NCBI RefSeq assembly: GCF_004571025.1 | Contig: NZ_SPQT01000022.1 | Coordinates: 1-64,000 of the forward strand | From: Bradyrhizobium niftali | GTDB lineage: Bacteria; Pseudomonadota; Alphaproteobacteria; Rhizobiales; Xanthobacteraceae | Length of the DNA stretch: 64,000 nucleotides | Reading direction: 5' to 3' | Shown here: positions 17,095-24,920 of the stretch, piece after piece | Layout of the letters: every line of letters starts with the position of its first letter | Position numbering within the stretch: position 1 is the first letter of the stretch | Notes under the pieces: generated by a model | The model's input: the letters and a program-made list of their open reading frames with translations, nothing else | Databases searched by the model: none | What the model was told of the DNA's origin: nothing | Position numbers and translations under genes: made by a program

Positions 17095-19125
17095 CTACAC
17101 AAACAAATCATGGGTCAGATGGTTCTCAACGCCTCTTGCGTGATCAACGGCGCTTTGCTCGGCGTGTGAAGGGCCAATCAGGTCTGCATCCTGGATCAGC
17201 GCTACTCCGGCTTTGTGCAGACCATATTCAACCGGTCCGTGGCCATCCTCAAAATTGTCTGAAGCTTTGGCCCCTGCCATATCATTCTTGAAATGAAAGG
17301 AATCTAAGGGCTCGGGCGCAGCTGCCGTTTGTGCCGGACCGGAGTGATCGGTAGCTTGGTCGTTGCCGCCAGCGTTCTGGCTCGGCCCTGCGGGCAGATT
17401 TTTAGAAGCGTTTGAATGCGCCTCGTGCAAGTCACGCTGCGATTGGCCGGAATTGACATGGCTTCCCGGTACATCATCCTTGACATGCTGCTCGGCAGTT
17501 GCGGAACCGTCCTCCGAAGCGTGTAAATCGTGCAATTGTCCACGATTGGCTTCGTGTCCGGTTGAGTCGTGCTTGGCATGCTGCTTACCGGCTGCTGCGC
17601 CGTCTTCCGAAACATGCAAATCACGCTGCGATTGTCCATGAGTGGAATCGTCTCCCGGTGGGGCGAGCTTGGTATGCTTCTTGCCGGCTGCTGCGCCGTC
17701 CTCCGAAGCGTGCAAATCACGCTGCGATTTCTCATAATTGGATCCGTCTCCTGCGGTCGCCTGTATCGTGCCGTGTTCGGCATTCCTCGACGCATCCGTT
17801 GCGGCCGCCTGTTCGAAGCCGTTATGACCGATCAAAGCGTCGATGGCACCGGATCCGGTGGGAGGGTTGCCGTTGCCGCTGACGCTATCCTCGCTCGCGG
17901 CTGCATCGATGATCTGAAGTTCGTCGCTTCTGCCGATGGCATCGCCTCGGGCAGCCTCGAAGGCAAACGATTCATGGTGTATTTCGGGGTAGAGCCAGGC
18001 CAAATTGTCGAAGCCGTTGAGGTTCGCATCGGCGCTGCCAGGAATATTGAGGGCGACCAATTCGCTGTTGCCGTTTGCGGCAGCCGACGCAAAGAGATCG
18101 CTCAGGCTATCGCAAACATTGAACGCCTGCGCGGGGCTGTTAAGGAGTTCGTAAATCGAGACTCCGACCGCCGTCATCATGAATGTGCCATAGCTGCTCA
18201 AGCCCGGCCTTGGAGGGTTGAGTGTCGGCAACGTGATCGTGTTGGCGGCAATATCGGCACGGGATTCGATGAGCTTGCTGGCCCGCGTCGGCATGTCGCC
18301 TACAGAATTCTCAACGCGGCCGGCTTTGGCCGTTTTGCCCGGAGCAGCGGTCATTTTTTGGGAGGTGATTTTGACGGTCACGACCGCGCCGGTGCCGTCT
18401 GCGGCCATTACCGTGACACTATCGGTATACGCATGACAAACTGTGGTCGCGCTCGCTGATTGAACGTCGTCTAGCGCGGCCCAAATCAGAGCTGCAAGCG
18501 CGCCGACCCCGCCGTAAAGGCGCGACAGGGCGAACGTTGCGAGCTCCGTCCGGTTTTTGGTCTCAAGCTGCGCAGATATGTGATCGATTCGCGCCTCGAT
18601 GGTGCCTGTGGCGACCTTAAGCTGGCGCGCAATCTCCTTGTTCGACATACCGCAGGCGACCAGACGCATGATCTTGCGATCCTGGTCCGTCAGCGCTGCC
18701 AGCCCATTGTCGCCAAACGCGCCATTGCCTGCCTTGCGGGTAGCCGCCCGGTCCGCGGTCGGCGCCACCAGCCTCAGGGACTGCAACACGGTTTCGGGCT
18801 CCTCGCGCATCCGGATCGCAGTGCAGGCCCCCGCTGCGATTGCAGCAGCGAGATCGCCACGCGCAATGGACGCGGTGTAGAAGACCAGCCGTGTGGGAAG
18901 GTTCTCGGCATTGACGGCGGCGAGCATTTCAGAAGCCGTCACGTCAGAAAATCCGTCCTCTACAAGCACGATATCTGGCGTCAACCTCCGAACTGCTTCG
19001 AGGCAACCGGCTCCATTAATGCACGACGCAACGATCTTGAAGTCACGCTCCGCCGCAAATAGCGACGCAAAACCTTGCAGAACGATCGGACGGCGATCTG
19101 CTATCACGAGTCGGATACGAAGCAT
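17095..19125 (-). CDS. LuxR-type regulator with degenerate receiver and repeat-rich C-terminal tail
   Basis: 676 residues, three times the length of a normal NarL/FixJ regulator. Residues 1-125 have a receiver fold but the phospho-acceptor position in PDIVLVED is Glu56 (Asp57 follows), the N-terminal acidic pair is Asp10-Arg11, and no Lys sits at the usual place near 104-107. Residues 144-200 are a LuxR HTH (SNKEIARQL, VATGTIEARI). A hydrophobic stretch at about 204-218 could be a membrane helix. The remainder is low-complexity, with 32-residue repeats at about 462-575 containing SQRDLHxSEDGAAAGK and rich in His and Asp. ATG 19125 has GAGG eight nt upstream. It may be a membrane-bound, phosphorylation-independent regulator; the tail's function is unknown. 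Confidence 0.75.
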   Translation of the reverse strand: MLRIRLVIADRRPIVLQGFASLFAAERDFKIVASCINGAGCLEAVRRLTPDIVLVEDGFSDVTASEMLAAVNAENLPTRLVFYTASIARGDLAAAIAAGACTAIRMREEPETVLQSLRLVAPTADRAATRKAGNGAFGDNGLAALTDQDRKIMRLVACGMSNKEIARQLKVATGTIEARIDHISAQLETKNRTELATFALSRLYGGVGALAALIWAALDDVQSASATTVCHAYTDSVTVMAADGTGAVVTVKITSQKMTAAPGKTAKAGRVENSVGDMPTRASKLIESRADIAANTITLPTLNPPRPGLSSYGTFMMTAVGVSIYELLNSPAQAFNVCDSLSDLFASAAANGNSELVALNIPGSADANLNGFDNLAWLYPEIHHESFAFEAARGDAIGRSDELQIIDAAASEDSVSGNGNPPTGSGAIDALIGHNGFEQAAATDASRNAEHGTIQATAGDGSNYEKSQRDLHASEDGAAAGKKHTKLAPPGDDSTHGQSQRDLHVSEDGAAAGKQHAKHDSTGHEANRGQLHDLHASEDGSATAEQHVKDDVPGSHVNSGQSQRDLHEAHSNASKNLPAGPSQNAGGNDQATDHSGPAQTAAAPEPLDSFHFKNDMAGAKASDNFEDGHGPVEYGLHKAGVALIQDADLIGPSHAEQSAVDHARGVENHLTHDLFV
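17400..17742 (-). repeat. Tandem 96-nt coding repeats (about 3.5 units)
   Basis: Within the LuxR-type gene, units of 32 residues begin SNYEKSQRDLH, STHGQSQRDLH, ANRGQ-LHDLH and VNSGQSQRDLH, each followed by a variable SEDGxA block except the last, which diverges. The third unit lacks one residue. At DNA level the motif CAAATCACGCTGCGATT recurs on the plus strand. Confidence 0.85.
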
Positions 19126-19583
19126 CTGCGCTACCTCGCCCGGCGTTCCGTCCTAACTCGCCCAGCAAATGCGGCCTAGGTTCAAGCGTCACTTTCAAGA
19201 GCAGCGCGCCAACGCACAACGCCCCTCTTGGTTCCGGTAGCTTAATAAGGCATCGAATGACCATACTTGCAACTGATCAGGCCACCGAAGAAGTGCGCTC
19301 GCAGCCGACAGAAAGCCCATCGAATTCGGCGATTACAGCACGGGAGAACGGAATTCGGATGGCCAAATCGTCCGCTTTGGGTCCAAAGCAGCGGTGGACG
19401 CCAAGTGGGATTGGCGTCCGGTTTGCCCCGACAGCCGACTGACACGCGCTTAATCGACCTTCGGCTAAGGGCCGATACCGGAAGTCAGGCATCGCACTCC
19501 GCAAGAGCACGACGGTCTAGCAATTCGAGCCGCCGCGCGAGCGACCGGACGGGCGAAGGTGTGCGGCTCCGCGCGAAGCCGCG
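19126..19583. other. Upstream region of the LuxR-type gene, no gene recognised
   Basis: About 460 nt. The segment around 19364-19400 (GTCCGCTTTGGGTCCAAAGC) resembles worn intergenic remnants that I associate with Bradyrhizobium genomes. Short frames on both strands have no ribosome site. The promoter of the minus-strand regulator should lie near 19130-19260. Confidence 0.35.
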
Positions 19584-19727
19584 ATGAGCCGAAACGGCAT
19601 CGTGTTCCGGTTCAAAGAGGAAACGTCTGTGGCCGGGCCGTTCGCCCCCAACAACAACACGCCGGTGACCCGGTGGCGCAAGCTGCTCGCCGATGCCTTT
19701 CGCGAAGATTTGCGGGAGGACCTGTGA
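19584..19727 (+). CDS. Possible small protein (47 aa)
   Basis: ATG at 19584 opens a 47-codon frame, MSRNGIVFRFKEE..., ending WRKLLADAFREDLREDL and TGA at 19725. The composition (acidic/basic helical end, NNN segment) looks protein-like rather than noise. No family recognised and no strong ribosome site, so tentative. Its stop overlaps the next ATG (TGATG), an arrangement expected for coupled translation. Confidence 0.35.
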   Translation: MSRNGIVFRFKEETSVAGPFAPNNNTPVTRWRKLLADAFREDLREDL

Positions 19728-19855
19728 TGGATGCCTTCGCCGCGGCCGGCAAGCCGCGCGAAAGTAGGCTCACCACTGCCGCGGATGAGGAACTCATGGA
19801 CGTCGCTCATCGCCCGCCCCCCATCCTTGTGGATCCTGACCTTCCGGAAGCGTGA
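19727..19855 (+). CDS. Possible small protein (42 aa)
   Basis: ATG at 19727 overlaps the TGA of the preceding small frame. The product MDAFAAAGKPRESRLTTAAD... ends PILVDPDLPEA. The GGGAGG at 19714-19719 lies suitably upstream, which supports translation. Its last 62 nt overlap the opposite-strand gene at 19794, so at least one of the two calls is too long or wrong. Confidence 0.35.
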   Translation: MDAFAAAGKPRESRLTTAADEELMDVAHRPPPILVDPDLPEA

Positions 19856-20027
19856 AAGCGACGGGGAAGGTTTCGGCGGCCAGAGCATCGAGCGCGGTCT
19901 GCTCCTCGGCGAGGCGGCGTTCGATGAACTGACGTTCCAGCTCCGATAGCCTGGTCCGAAGCAGGCGTCGATAGCGGTGGATGTTGTTGCGGTGAGCACG
20001 AATGCGGGCAAAGCCTTCGTCGAGCAT
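19794..20027 (-). CDS. Small hypothetical protein (77 aa)
   Basis: A charged, helical protein, MLDEGFARIRAHRNNIHRY..., with an Arg/Glu-rich centre (LSELERQFIERRLAEEQ) that may form a coiled coil. AGGAG lies on the minus strand upstream of ATG 20027 (CAGGAGAGGCGACG). I recall similar short proteins in Bradyrhizobium, without function. It is transcribed away from the Hsp20 cluster. Confidence 0.5.
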   Translation of the reverse strand: MLDEGFARIRAHRNNIHRYRRLLRTRLSELERQFIERRLAEEQTALDALAAETFPVAFTLPEGQDPQGWGAGDERRP

Positions 20028-20299
20028 CGTCGCCTCTCCTGACGGTCGTCACGGTCCTTCTTGATGTTGAAAAGCGGGAAGCGAATTTCCCGACGCAAAA
20101 ATATTCGGGCGATACCGGGAGTCAAGATTCCGGCGGCGGTCGAACCCCAAATCCTTGGCCGGATCACCCAACGGCATTTGCGCTGCCGCAATGGCTGACA
20201 CCTCTGCACCGCGACCGAGCGCCGCATATGGATTTTTTTCAATCCGCCCCTTGAAACGACTTCTCGTTTTTCTAATTAGTTTTTCGCCGCGAGAGCGGT

Positions 20300-20407
20300 G
20301 TGCCGGGCGCCTTCACGGGTCCGGCGCGGGCGCCGGGCCGGGTATCAGACCCGCTGACTCCAGCCTTGCGCTCCTTGTATCCATCTTGCTCTTTGGAGGA
20401 CTTGGTT
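20300..20407 (+). promoter_or_regulatory. ROSE-type RNA thermometer upstream of hsp20
   Basis: The leader ends CTTGCTCTTTGGAGGACTTGG before the ATG, which matches the conserved 3' hairpin of ROSE elements of rhizobial small heat-shock genes, where UUGCUC(U/C)UUGGAGGA buries the ribosome site until heat melts it. GC-rich self-complementary segments (GGGCGCC and GGCGCGGGCGCC around 20300-20340) precede it, as in ROSE. The 5' limit is approximate. The element type is established; its presence here is read from the motif. Confidence 0.75.
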
Positions 20408-20869
20408 ATGAGGACCACCTTTGACTTCGCGCCCCTGTGGCGCTCCACCATCGGCTTCGACCATCTGGCCGACCTCGTCGACAGCACGCTCCGCCAGGCG
20501 AGCGAAGATCACTATCCCCCGTACAACATCGAACGTACCAGCGAGGACCACTACCGGATCTCGCTCGCCGTCGCCGGCTTCGGAGCCGACGACATCGCCG
20601 TGACGGCCGAGCAGAACGCCCTCACGATCGAGGGCAGGAAGCCCGAGGAAGCGGCCGGCGAATACCTGTACCGGGGCATCGCCGCGCGTCCTTTCCGGCG
20701 CGTGTTCAACCTCGCCGACTATGTTCAAGTGAAGGAGGCCTCCTTCCGCGACGGACTGCTGATCATCGATCTCGTCCGCGAGGTGCCGGAAGCCATGAAG
20801 CCGCGCCGGATCCAGATCGGAGGCGGCGCCTCTCCCGCTTCGCAGATCGAGCAGAAGAAGGCGGCCTGA
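20408..20869 (+). CDS. Small heat-shock protein, Hsp20/IbpA type (class A)
   Basis: A 153-residue ATP-independent holdase chaperone that binds unfolding proteins in the cytoplasm. The N-terminus MRTTFDFAPLWRSTIGFDHL is typical of rhizobial class A Hsps (HspA-like). The alpha-crystallin domain spans about 35-125 with YRISLAVAGF and LTIEGRK, and GLLIIDLVREVPE replaces the classic GVLT(I/V)xxP motif in IbpA fashion. GGAGGA at 20396-20401 is the ribosome site and is inside the ROSE hairpin. It likely shares an mRNA with the next gene, 85 nt downstream. Confidence 0.9.
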   Translation: MRTTFDFAPLWRSTIGFDHLADLVDSTLRQASEDHYPPYNIERTSEDHYRISLAVAGFGADDIAVTAEQNALTIEGRKPEEAAGEYLYRGIAARPFRRVFNLADYVQVKEASFRDGLLIIDLVREVPEAMKPRRIQIGGGASPASQIEQKKAA

Positions 20870-20954
20870 CGCCTGATGAGGTTCGACAGCGGAACGCGGC
20901 GCGCGCAAGCGCGGCTGCGCTCCCTGGCTCATGCAACAAAGGAGAAAAAAAAAT

Positions 20955-21443
20955 ATGGCAGTTCGTGATCTCATTCCTTGGTCGAGAAACCAGGAACTCG
21001 CGCCGGCGCGCGGCACCGATCCGTTCATGACGCTGCATCGCGAAATGAACCGTCTGTTCGACGATGTCTTCCGCGGCTTCGGCGGGACGGGCCTGTCGCC
21101 GCTCATGGAGGGGCAATTCGGCTGGCCCAAGATCGAGCTCAGCGAGACCGACAAGGCGCTGACAATCTCGGCCGAGCTTCCCGGTATGACGGAGAACGAC
21201 GTCCAGATCGAAACCGCCAACGGGGTGCTGACCATCCGCGGCGAGAAGAAGAGCGAGCGCAACGACGAAGGCAGATACTTCACCGAGCGCTACTACGGCT
21301 CGTTCCAGCGGCAGATCGCGCTCGAGGATGTCGACGAGGACAAGGCCGCGGCGTCGTTTAAGAACGGCGTCCTGACGATCTCGCTGCCGAAGTCCGAGAA
21401 CCCGCGCGCGGGGGTCAAACGCATCGCGATCAACACGCAGTAA
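20955..21443 (+). CDS. Small heat-shock protein, Hsp20 family (class C-like)
   Basis: 162 residues, MAVRDLIPWSRNQE start typical of the second Hsp20 class in rhizobia. I choose ATG 20955, preceded by AAAGGAG and an A-rich spacer, over the upstream in-frame ATG at 20931. The alpha-crystallin domain covers about 55-150, with SAELPGM and NGVLTISLPK. The C-terminal IxI-type motif is seen as RIAIN. It probably forms mixed or separate oligomers from the first Hsp20. No second ROSE element is evident, so it likely depends on read-through. Confidence 0.9.
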   Translation: MAVRDLIPWSRNQELAPARGTDPFMTLHREMNRLFDDVFRGFGGTGLSPLMEGQFGWPKIELSETDKALTISAELPGMTENDVQIETANGVLTIRGEKKSERNDEGRYFTERYYGSFQRQIALEDVDEDKAAASFKNGVLTISLPKSENPRAGVKRIAINTQ

Positions 21444-21524
21444 AGACTATCACGGGCGGCGGTCTCCGCCGCCCGAACTCACCGAAAAACGTCCCGAGGA
21501 AAGGAGCGTAAAGGGAGCCAACCG

Positions 21525-21851
21525 ATGACCAATGCCAACACGAACGCAGGCAATCTTCATCCCCTCTTCCACCCGGCCGCGCACTATACGTCTCCGGAGG
21601 ACGTCTTGAACGACAATGCGCTCTCCACGCCGGAGAAGCGGATCATACTGTCGTCATGGGCCTCCGACATGTTCGCGGTCGAATCCTGTCCCGCGCTACG
21701 CGAAATTCCCGGCATGGGCCACACAATCCGGCTCGCGGACATCCTCGCGGCTCTGCGGCGCCTGGACGGCGACGACGATCCGCCCCGACCCGGCGGCGTC
21801 CCCATGCGGCTGCGGCGGCCCTGGGCCGCCGCGCAGCGGAGGTCCGCATGA
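21525..21851 (+). CDS. Conserved hypothetical protein (108 aa)
   Basis: Contains HPAAHYTSPEDVLND, LSTPEKRIILSSWASDMFAVES and a C-terminal Arg/Pro-rich tail. I recall this as a small family (PxxxFxSPxDVLxDxxLxxxEKRxILxSWxSD) often found beside stress genes in rhizobia; function unknown. AGGGAG before ATG 21525 supports the start. It lies 81 nt after the second hsp20 and may belong to that operon. Confidence 0.7.
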   Translation: MTNANTNAGNLHPLFHPAAHYTSPEDVLNDNALSTPEKRIILSSWASDMFAVESCPALREIPGMGHTIRLADILAALRRLDGDDDPPRPGGVPMRLRRPWAAAQRRSA

Positions 21852-21938
21852 TGCTCACGCTAGGGCATGGGCCGTTCCGTTCATTTCCTTCATGAGCGAG
21901 TTGGGAGAGCGGCCCACGCAGCGAGCGTAGGCGAGACC

Positions 21939-22142
21939 CTAATCCCGCGCTCGGCGCAGGGCGGCCTCGAGCTTTTCCTTGCGCTTCTCCCAGCGGACCT
22001 CCTCGTCCTCGGCCCGCTTGTCCAAAGCCGCGCGCTCGGCTTCGATAGCGCGCGTTGTCGCGTCGTGCTCGGCCTTCGCGCCATCAAGGGCGGCCTGAGC
22101 CTTTGCGACCGTCTTCTCCCGCCGCTCGCGCTCCTTGGCCAT
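21939..22142 (-). CDS. Small coiled-coil protein (67 aa)
   Basis: Almost wholly charged helix: MAKERERREKTVAKAQAAL... with repeated Glu/Lys/Arg/Ala heptads, likely a coiled coil along its length. AAGGAG six nt upstream of ATG 22142 supports translation. No domain recognised. Converges on the hypothetical gene at 21525-21851. Confidence 0.6.
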   Translation of the reverse strand: MAKERERREKTVAKAQAALDGAKAEHDATTRAIEAERAALDKRAEDEEVRWEKRKEKLEAALRRARD

Positions 22143-22357
22143 GGCGGCTCCTTCTCGCCGGCGCTCGGCAGCGCGCCATGTCGCCGAGCCCGAATACGCA
22201 TCCTACTGACGCGAGCAACTCGGCCGCCAGCCTCAGCATTTTCTTGCGGCCGCGCCGATGAATTTCGCGGGTAAGCGCGGTCCTCACACTACGAACACAC
22301 AGGTGGCGGCAAGCCCAGCCGCCACCTCGCATCAAACGCCAGATGGAAGGACAGGCT

Positions 22358-23152
22358 GTGCTCCTAGAGAACAAGACAGCGATCATCTATGGCGCCGGCG
22401 GGGCCATCGGCGGCGCCGTGGCGCGGACCTTCGCCCGCGAGGGCGCCAAGGTCTTCCTCTCTGGCCGAACGCTCAGCAAGGTCGAACGCGTGGCGAGGGA
22501 GATCGTAGCGGCCGGCGGTACCGCCCAAGCCTTTCAGGTCGACGCCATGGAAGAACGGGCCGTGGAAAGCCACGTGGCCGTTGTCGTCGAGCAAACCGGG
22601 CGGCTGGACGTGTCCTTCAACGCCATCACCGCAGTTCCGCAGCCTGGCACGCAGGGTATTCCTATCGCTCAGCTGTCGGTCGACAGCTTCACCGCGCCGA
22701 TCACGACCTACATGCGATCACACTTCCTGACGGCGCGGGCGGCGGCACGGCGGATGGCCGAGCAAGGCTCCGGCGTGCTGCTGATGCATACCCCTGAACC
22801 GGCGCGGCTCGGAGCGGCCCTGGTCGGAGGGATGGGTCCCGCCTGGGCCGCGATGGAAGCCTTTAACCGCAACCTGTCCGCCGAATTCGGTCCCAAGGGT
22901 GTCCGCGCGATCTGCGTGCGCTCGAGCGGCATGCCGGAGACGGAGACAATCGACGTCGTCTTCGGGCTGCATGCCAACGCGATGGGCATCCCCCGCGAGC
23001 AGTTCCAAGGCTTCATCGAGAGTCTGACGCACCGGAAGCGCTCGACCAAGGTCTCCGAAGTCGCGGAGATGGCTGCCTTCCTGGCTTCCGACCGCGGCAG
23101 CGGCATGACCGGAACCGTGGCCAACCTGACCGGCGGGCTGATCGTCGACTAA
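22358..23152 (+). CDS. SDR-family protein lacking the catalytic Tyr/Lys
   Basis: A 264-residue short-chain dehydrogenase fold. I prefer GTG 22358 (MLLENKTAIIYG) because GAAGGA sits seven nt upstream and the family starts there; ATG 22343 is an alternative. The cofactor motif GAGGAIG is present near residue 11 and DVSFNAI replaces NNAG. Where YxxxK is expected there is Met159 and Trp163 (GGMGPAWAAMEAF), and the Ser position is in MHTPEP. It may bind NAD(P) without classical catalysis. It opens a plus-strand run that ends at the ECF sigma gene. Confidence 0.8.
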   Translation: MLLENKTAIIYGAGGAIGGAVARTFAREGAKVFLSGRTLSKVERVAREIVAAGGTAQAFQVDAMEERAVESHVAVVVEQTGRLDVSFNAITAVPQPGTQGIPIAQLSVDSFTAPITTYMRSHFLTARAAARRMAEQGSGVLLMHTPEPARLGAALVGGMGPAWAAMEAFNRNLSAEFGPKGVRAICVRSSGMPETETIDVVFGLHANAMGIPREQFQGFIESLTHRKRSTKVSEVAEMAAFLASDRGSGMTGTVANLTGGLIVD

Positions 23153-23348
23153 CGGGCAGACGTCGCGAGGGCCGTCCTGGAGCGCCGCCTGACGTTCGAA
23201 CCCATCCGGTTCGGGGCAAACGCCTTTCGAACGTCAGTTGCCCCGCACGACGAGAAATCGCGATTGACCGATGAATTCCTCGCCGTCCGTGGTCTCCACA
23301 ACATGAGCGATGGTCGATCAGAACAGTCCCGGAAAGGAATCTTCCGTC

Positions 23349-23888
23349 ATGGGTAAGCTGATGGTATCTAGTTTCGTCTCTCTCGACGGCGTCATCGAGG
23401 CTCCGATGGCCTGGGGAGGACGGTTCTTCGACGATGAGTGCAGAGAGTATGCTCTTCGGAAGCTCGACGACGTCGAGTACTTCCTGCTTGGCCGCAAGGC
23501 CTACGAGGCGTTTGTCCCGGCCTGGACTACCGTAACAGGGAATGCCTACATCGACCGGATCAACGAGCTGAAGAAGCTCGTGGCGTCGACGACGCTCAAC
23601 GAGGTCAGGTGGAACGCGTCGCTCATCAAGGGCGACTTGGCCAAAGAGCTCGCCACGCTGAAGAGTCAGGTCGGCGGTCACATCCTGAAATACGGCATCT
23701 CGCAGTTGGACAGGACGCTGTTGGATAACGGGCTCGTCGACGAATACGACGTCTGGATCATGCCGACCCGCGCCGGTCAGGGCAAACGGGCCTTCGCCGA
23801 CGTCGACGCGGACCAGCTCAATCTGGAGCTCATCCGCACGCACGCGTTCCGAAATGGCGTCGTGGTCCTCAAGTACCGCCCCAACTAA
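23349..23888 (+). CDS. DHFR-like (RibD C-terminal domain) reductase family protein
   Basis: 179 residues from ATG 23349, preceded by GGAAAGGAA; the ATG at 23310 lacks such a site. Blocks SSFVSLDGVIEAP, FLLGRKAYEAF, ELAT...GGHILKYG and VDEYDVWIMPT belong to the YwjB/YyaP-like dihydrofolate reductase family. These are small NADPH-binding proteins with unassigned substrates, often beside ECF sigma genes of the SnoaL-tailed type, as here (25732). Confidence 0.85.
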   Translation: MGKLMVSSFVSLDGVIEAPMAWGGRFFDDECREYALRKLDDVEYFLLGRKAYEAFVPAWTTVTGNAYIDRINELKKLVASTTLNEVRWNASLIKGDLAKELATLKSQVGGHILKYGISQLDRTLLDNGLVDEYDVWIMPTRAGQGKRAFADVDADQLNLELIRTHAFRNGVVVLKYRPN

Positions 23889-23979
23889 CGTTGCGACCAA
23901 ACCATCAGCAACGTGGCTTGCTTGGCCGCATCCGGTCAACGGCACCAGTTGCCGTGCCTAGACTCGAGAGGAAGACGCC

Positions 23980-24420
23980 ATGAGCTACGAAAAGATCTTC
24001 GAATACGACCTCGATATCACCGGCGTGACTGACTACGGCGCCGATATGGAGGCGATACTTACAGGGCGAGAGAGTGTGCCGCTGCAGGGCGCTCAATTCG
24101 ACCTCTCGCTCGCGGGGCCCGTCAAAGGGCGCGTAACGGGCACCCTGCGCGGCGTCGATTACCTGCGTGTGCGTCCGGACGGCCGCCGCGAACTCGAACT
24201 CAGGGGCACCATCGAAACCGATGACGGGAGCCGGATCGCGTTCTCCGCCGAGGGCGTCGGGTCCCCGCGAGACGGCGAGCCGATCGTCGAGCTGGCCGTG
24301 AAAATCGATCTCCTGACGGCCGTGGCCGCCTATTCGTGGGTCAACGCGAAACCGGCCTGGGGTTCGGGGTACGCGAACCTGGCCACCAACAAGATCCACA
24401 TTGACGTCTATCTGCACTGA
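23980..24420 (+). CDS. DUF3237 family protein
   Basis: 146 residues, a beta-barrel family of unknown function. MSYEKIFEYDLDITGVTDYG is the usual DUF3237-type opening and GRVTGTLRGVDYLRVRPDG is the central block. GAGAGGAAGACGCC precedes the ATG. It follows the DHFR-like gene by 91 nt and shares its strand. No signal peptide. Confidence 0.75.
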   Translation: MSYEKIFEYDLDITGVTDYGADMEAILTGRESVPLQGAQFDLSLAGPVKGRVTGTLRGVDYLRVRPDGRRELELRGTIETDDGSRIAFSAEGVGSPRDGEPIVELAVKIDLLTAVAAYSWVNAKPAWGSGYANLATNKIHIDVYLH

Positions 24421-24471
24421 CGTGCGGCCTGCCGACCTGTTCAGCAAGGCGCCCGTACATGAGGAACCACG

Positions 24472-24803
24472 ATGACGCCAGCGAGTGACCCGCACTCGGC
24501 TCTGACCGCGCACCTCATGGAACGCTTCAACGCGGCGTTTCTGGAGTACGCGCCTGAGGTGCTTGATGATCTGGTAGCGGACGATTGCGTGATCGAGAAC
24601 ACACCGTCGCCGCACCGAACGGCGATCGGTACGTCGGCAAGGCAGCCTGCCTCCATGGCGGAGCATTGTCTCAAATCGTGGAGCGCGCTTTGACCAACAT
24701 CTGGGGCGCGGACAGAACGATTCCAATCCGCGGCGTGAGCTTCGTGCGGGTACGCGACACCTTGATCGTCAAGGCGCTCGGCTACGCCAAAGGTGCGAAC
24801 TAA
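24472..24803 (+). pseudogene. NTF2/SnoaL-like protein, frameshifted and internally shortened
   Basis: From ATG 24472 the protein starts as an NTF2-like domain (LMERFNAAFLEYAPEVLDDLVADDCVIEN). Near 24600-24610 the frame changes: the continuation VAAPNGDRYVGKAACL is read one frame over, and the end GVSFVRVRDTLIVKALGYAKGAN is a normal family C-terminus. Between the two, the central strands (about 40 residues with the usual RW/FE segments) are missing. One shift plus an internal deletion make it a pseudogene. An NTF2 domain is also fused to the sigma factor downstream. Confidence 0.7.
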
Positions 24804-24920
24804 GGTGTGCGTGCGGATGGCTGGCGGGACCTCGATTTGCGTCTTCGCCCGGCCGATGAGTTTCGGGCGGCCCGCGGTCTCCACAACATCAACAGCTGTC
24901 GATCAGAGGAGTTCTGGATC

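Noticed and set aside
17400..17742. Regular repeats considered as a CRISPR array
   Set aside because: The units are contiguous, in frame and encode a recurring peptide; there are no unique spacers and no cas genes.
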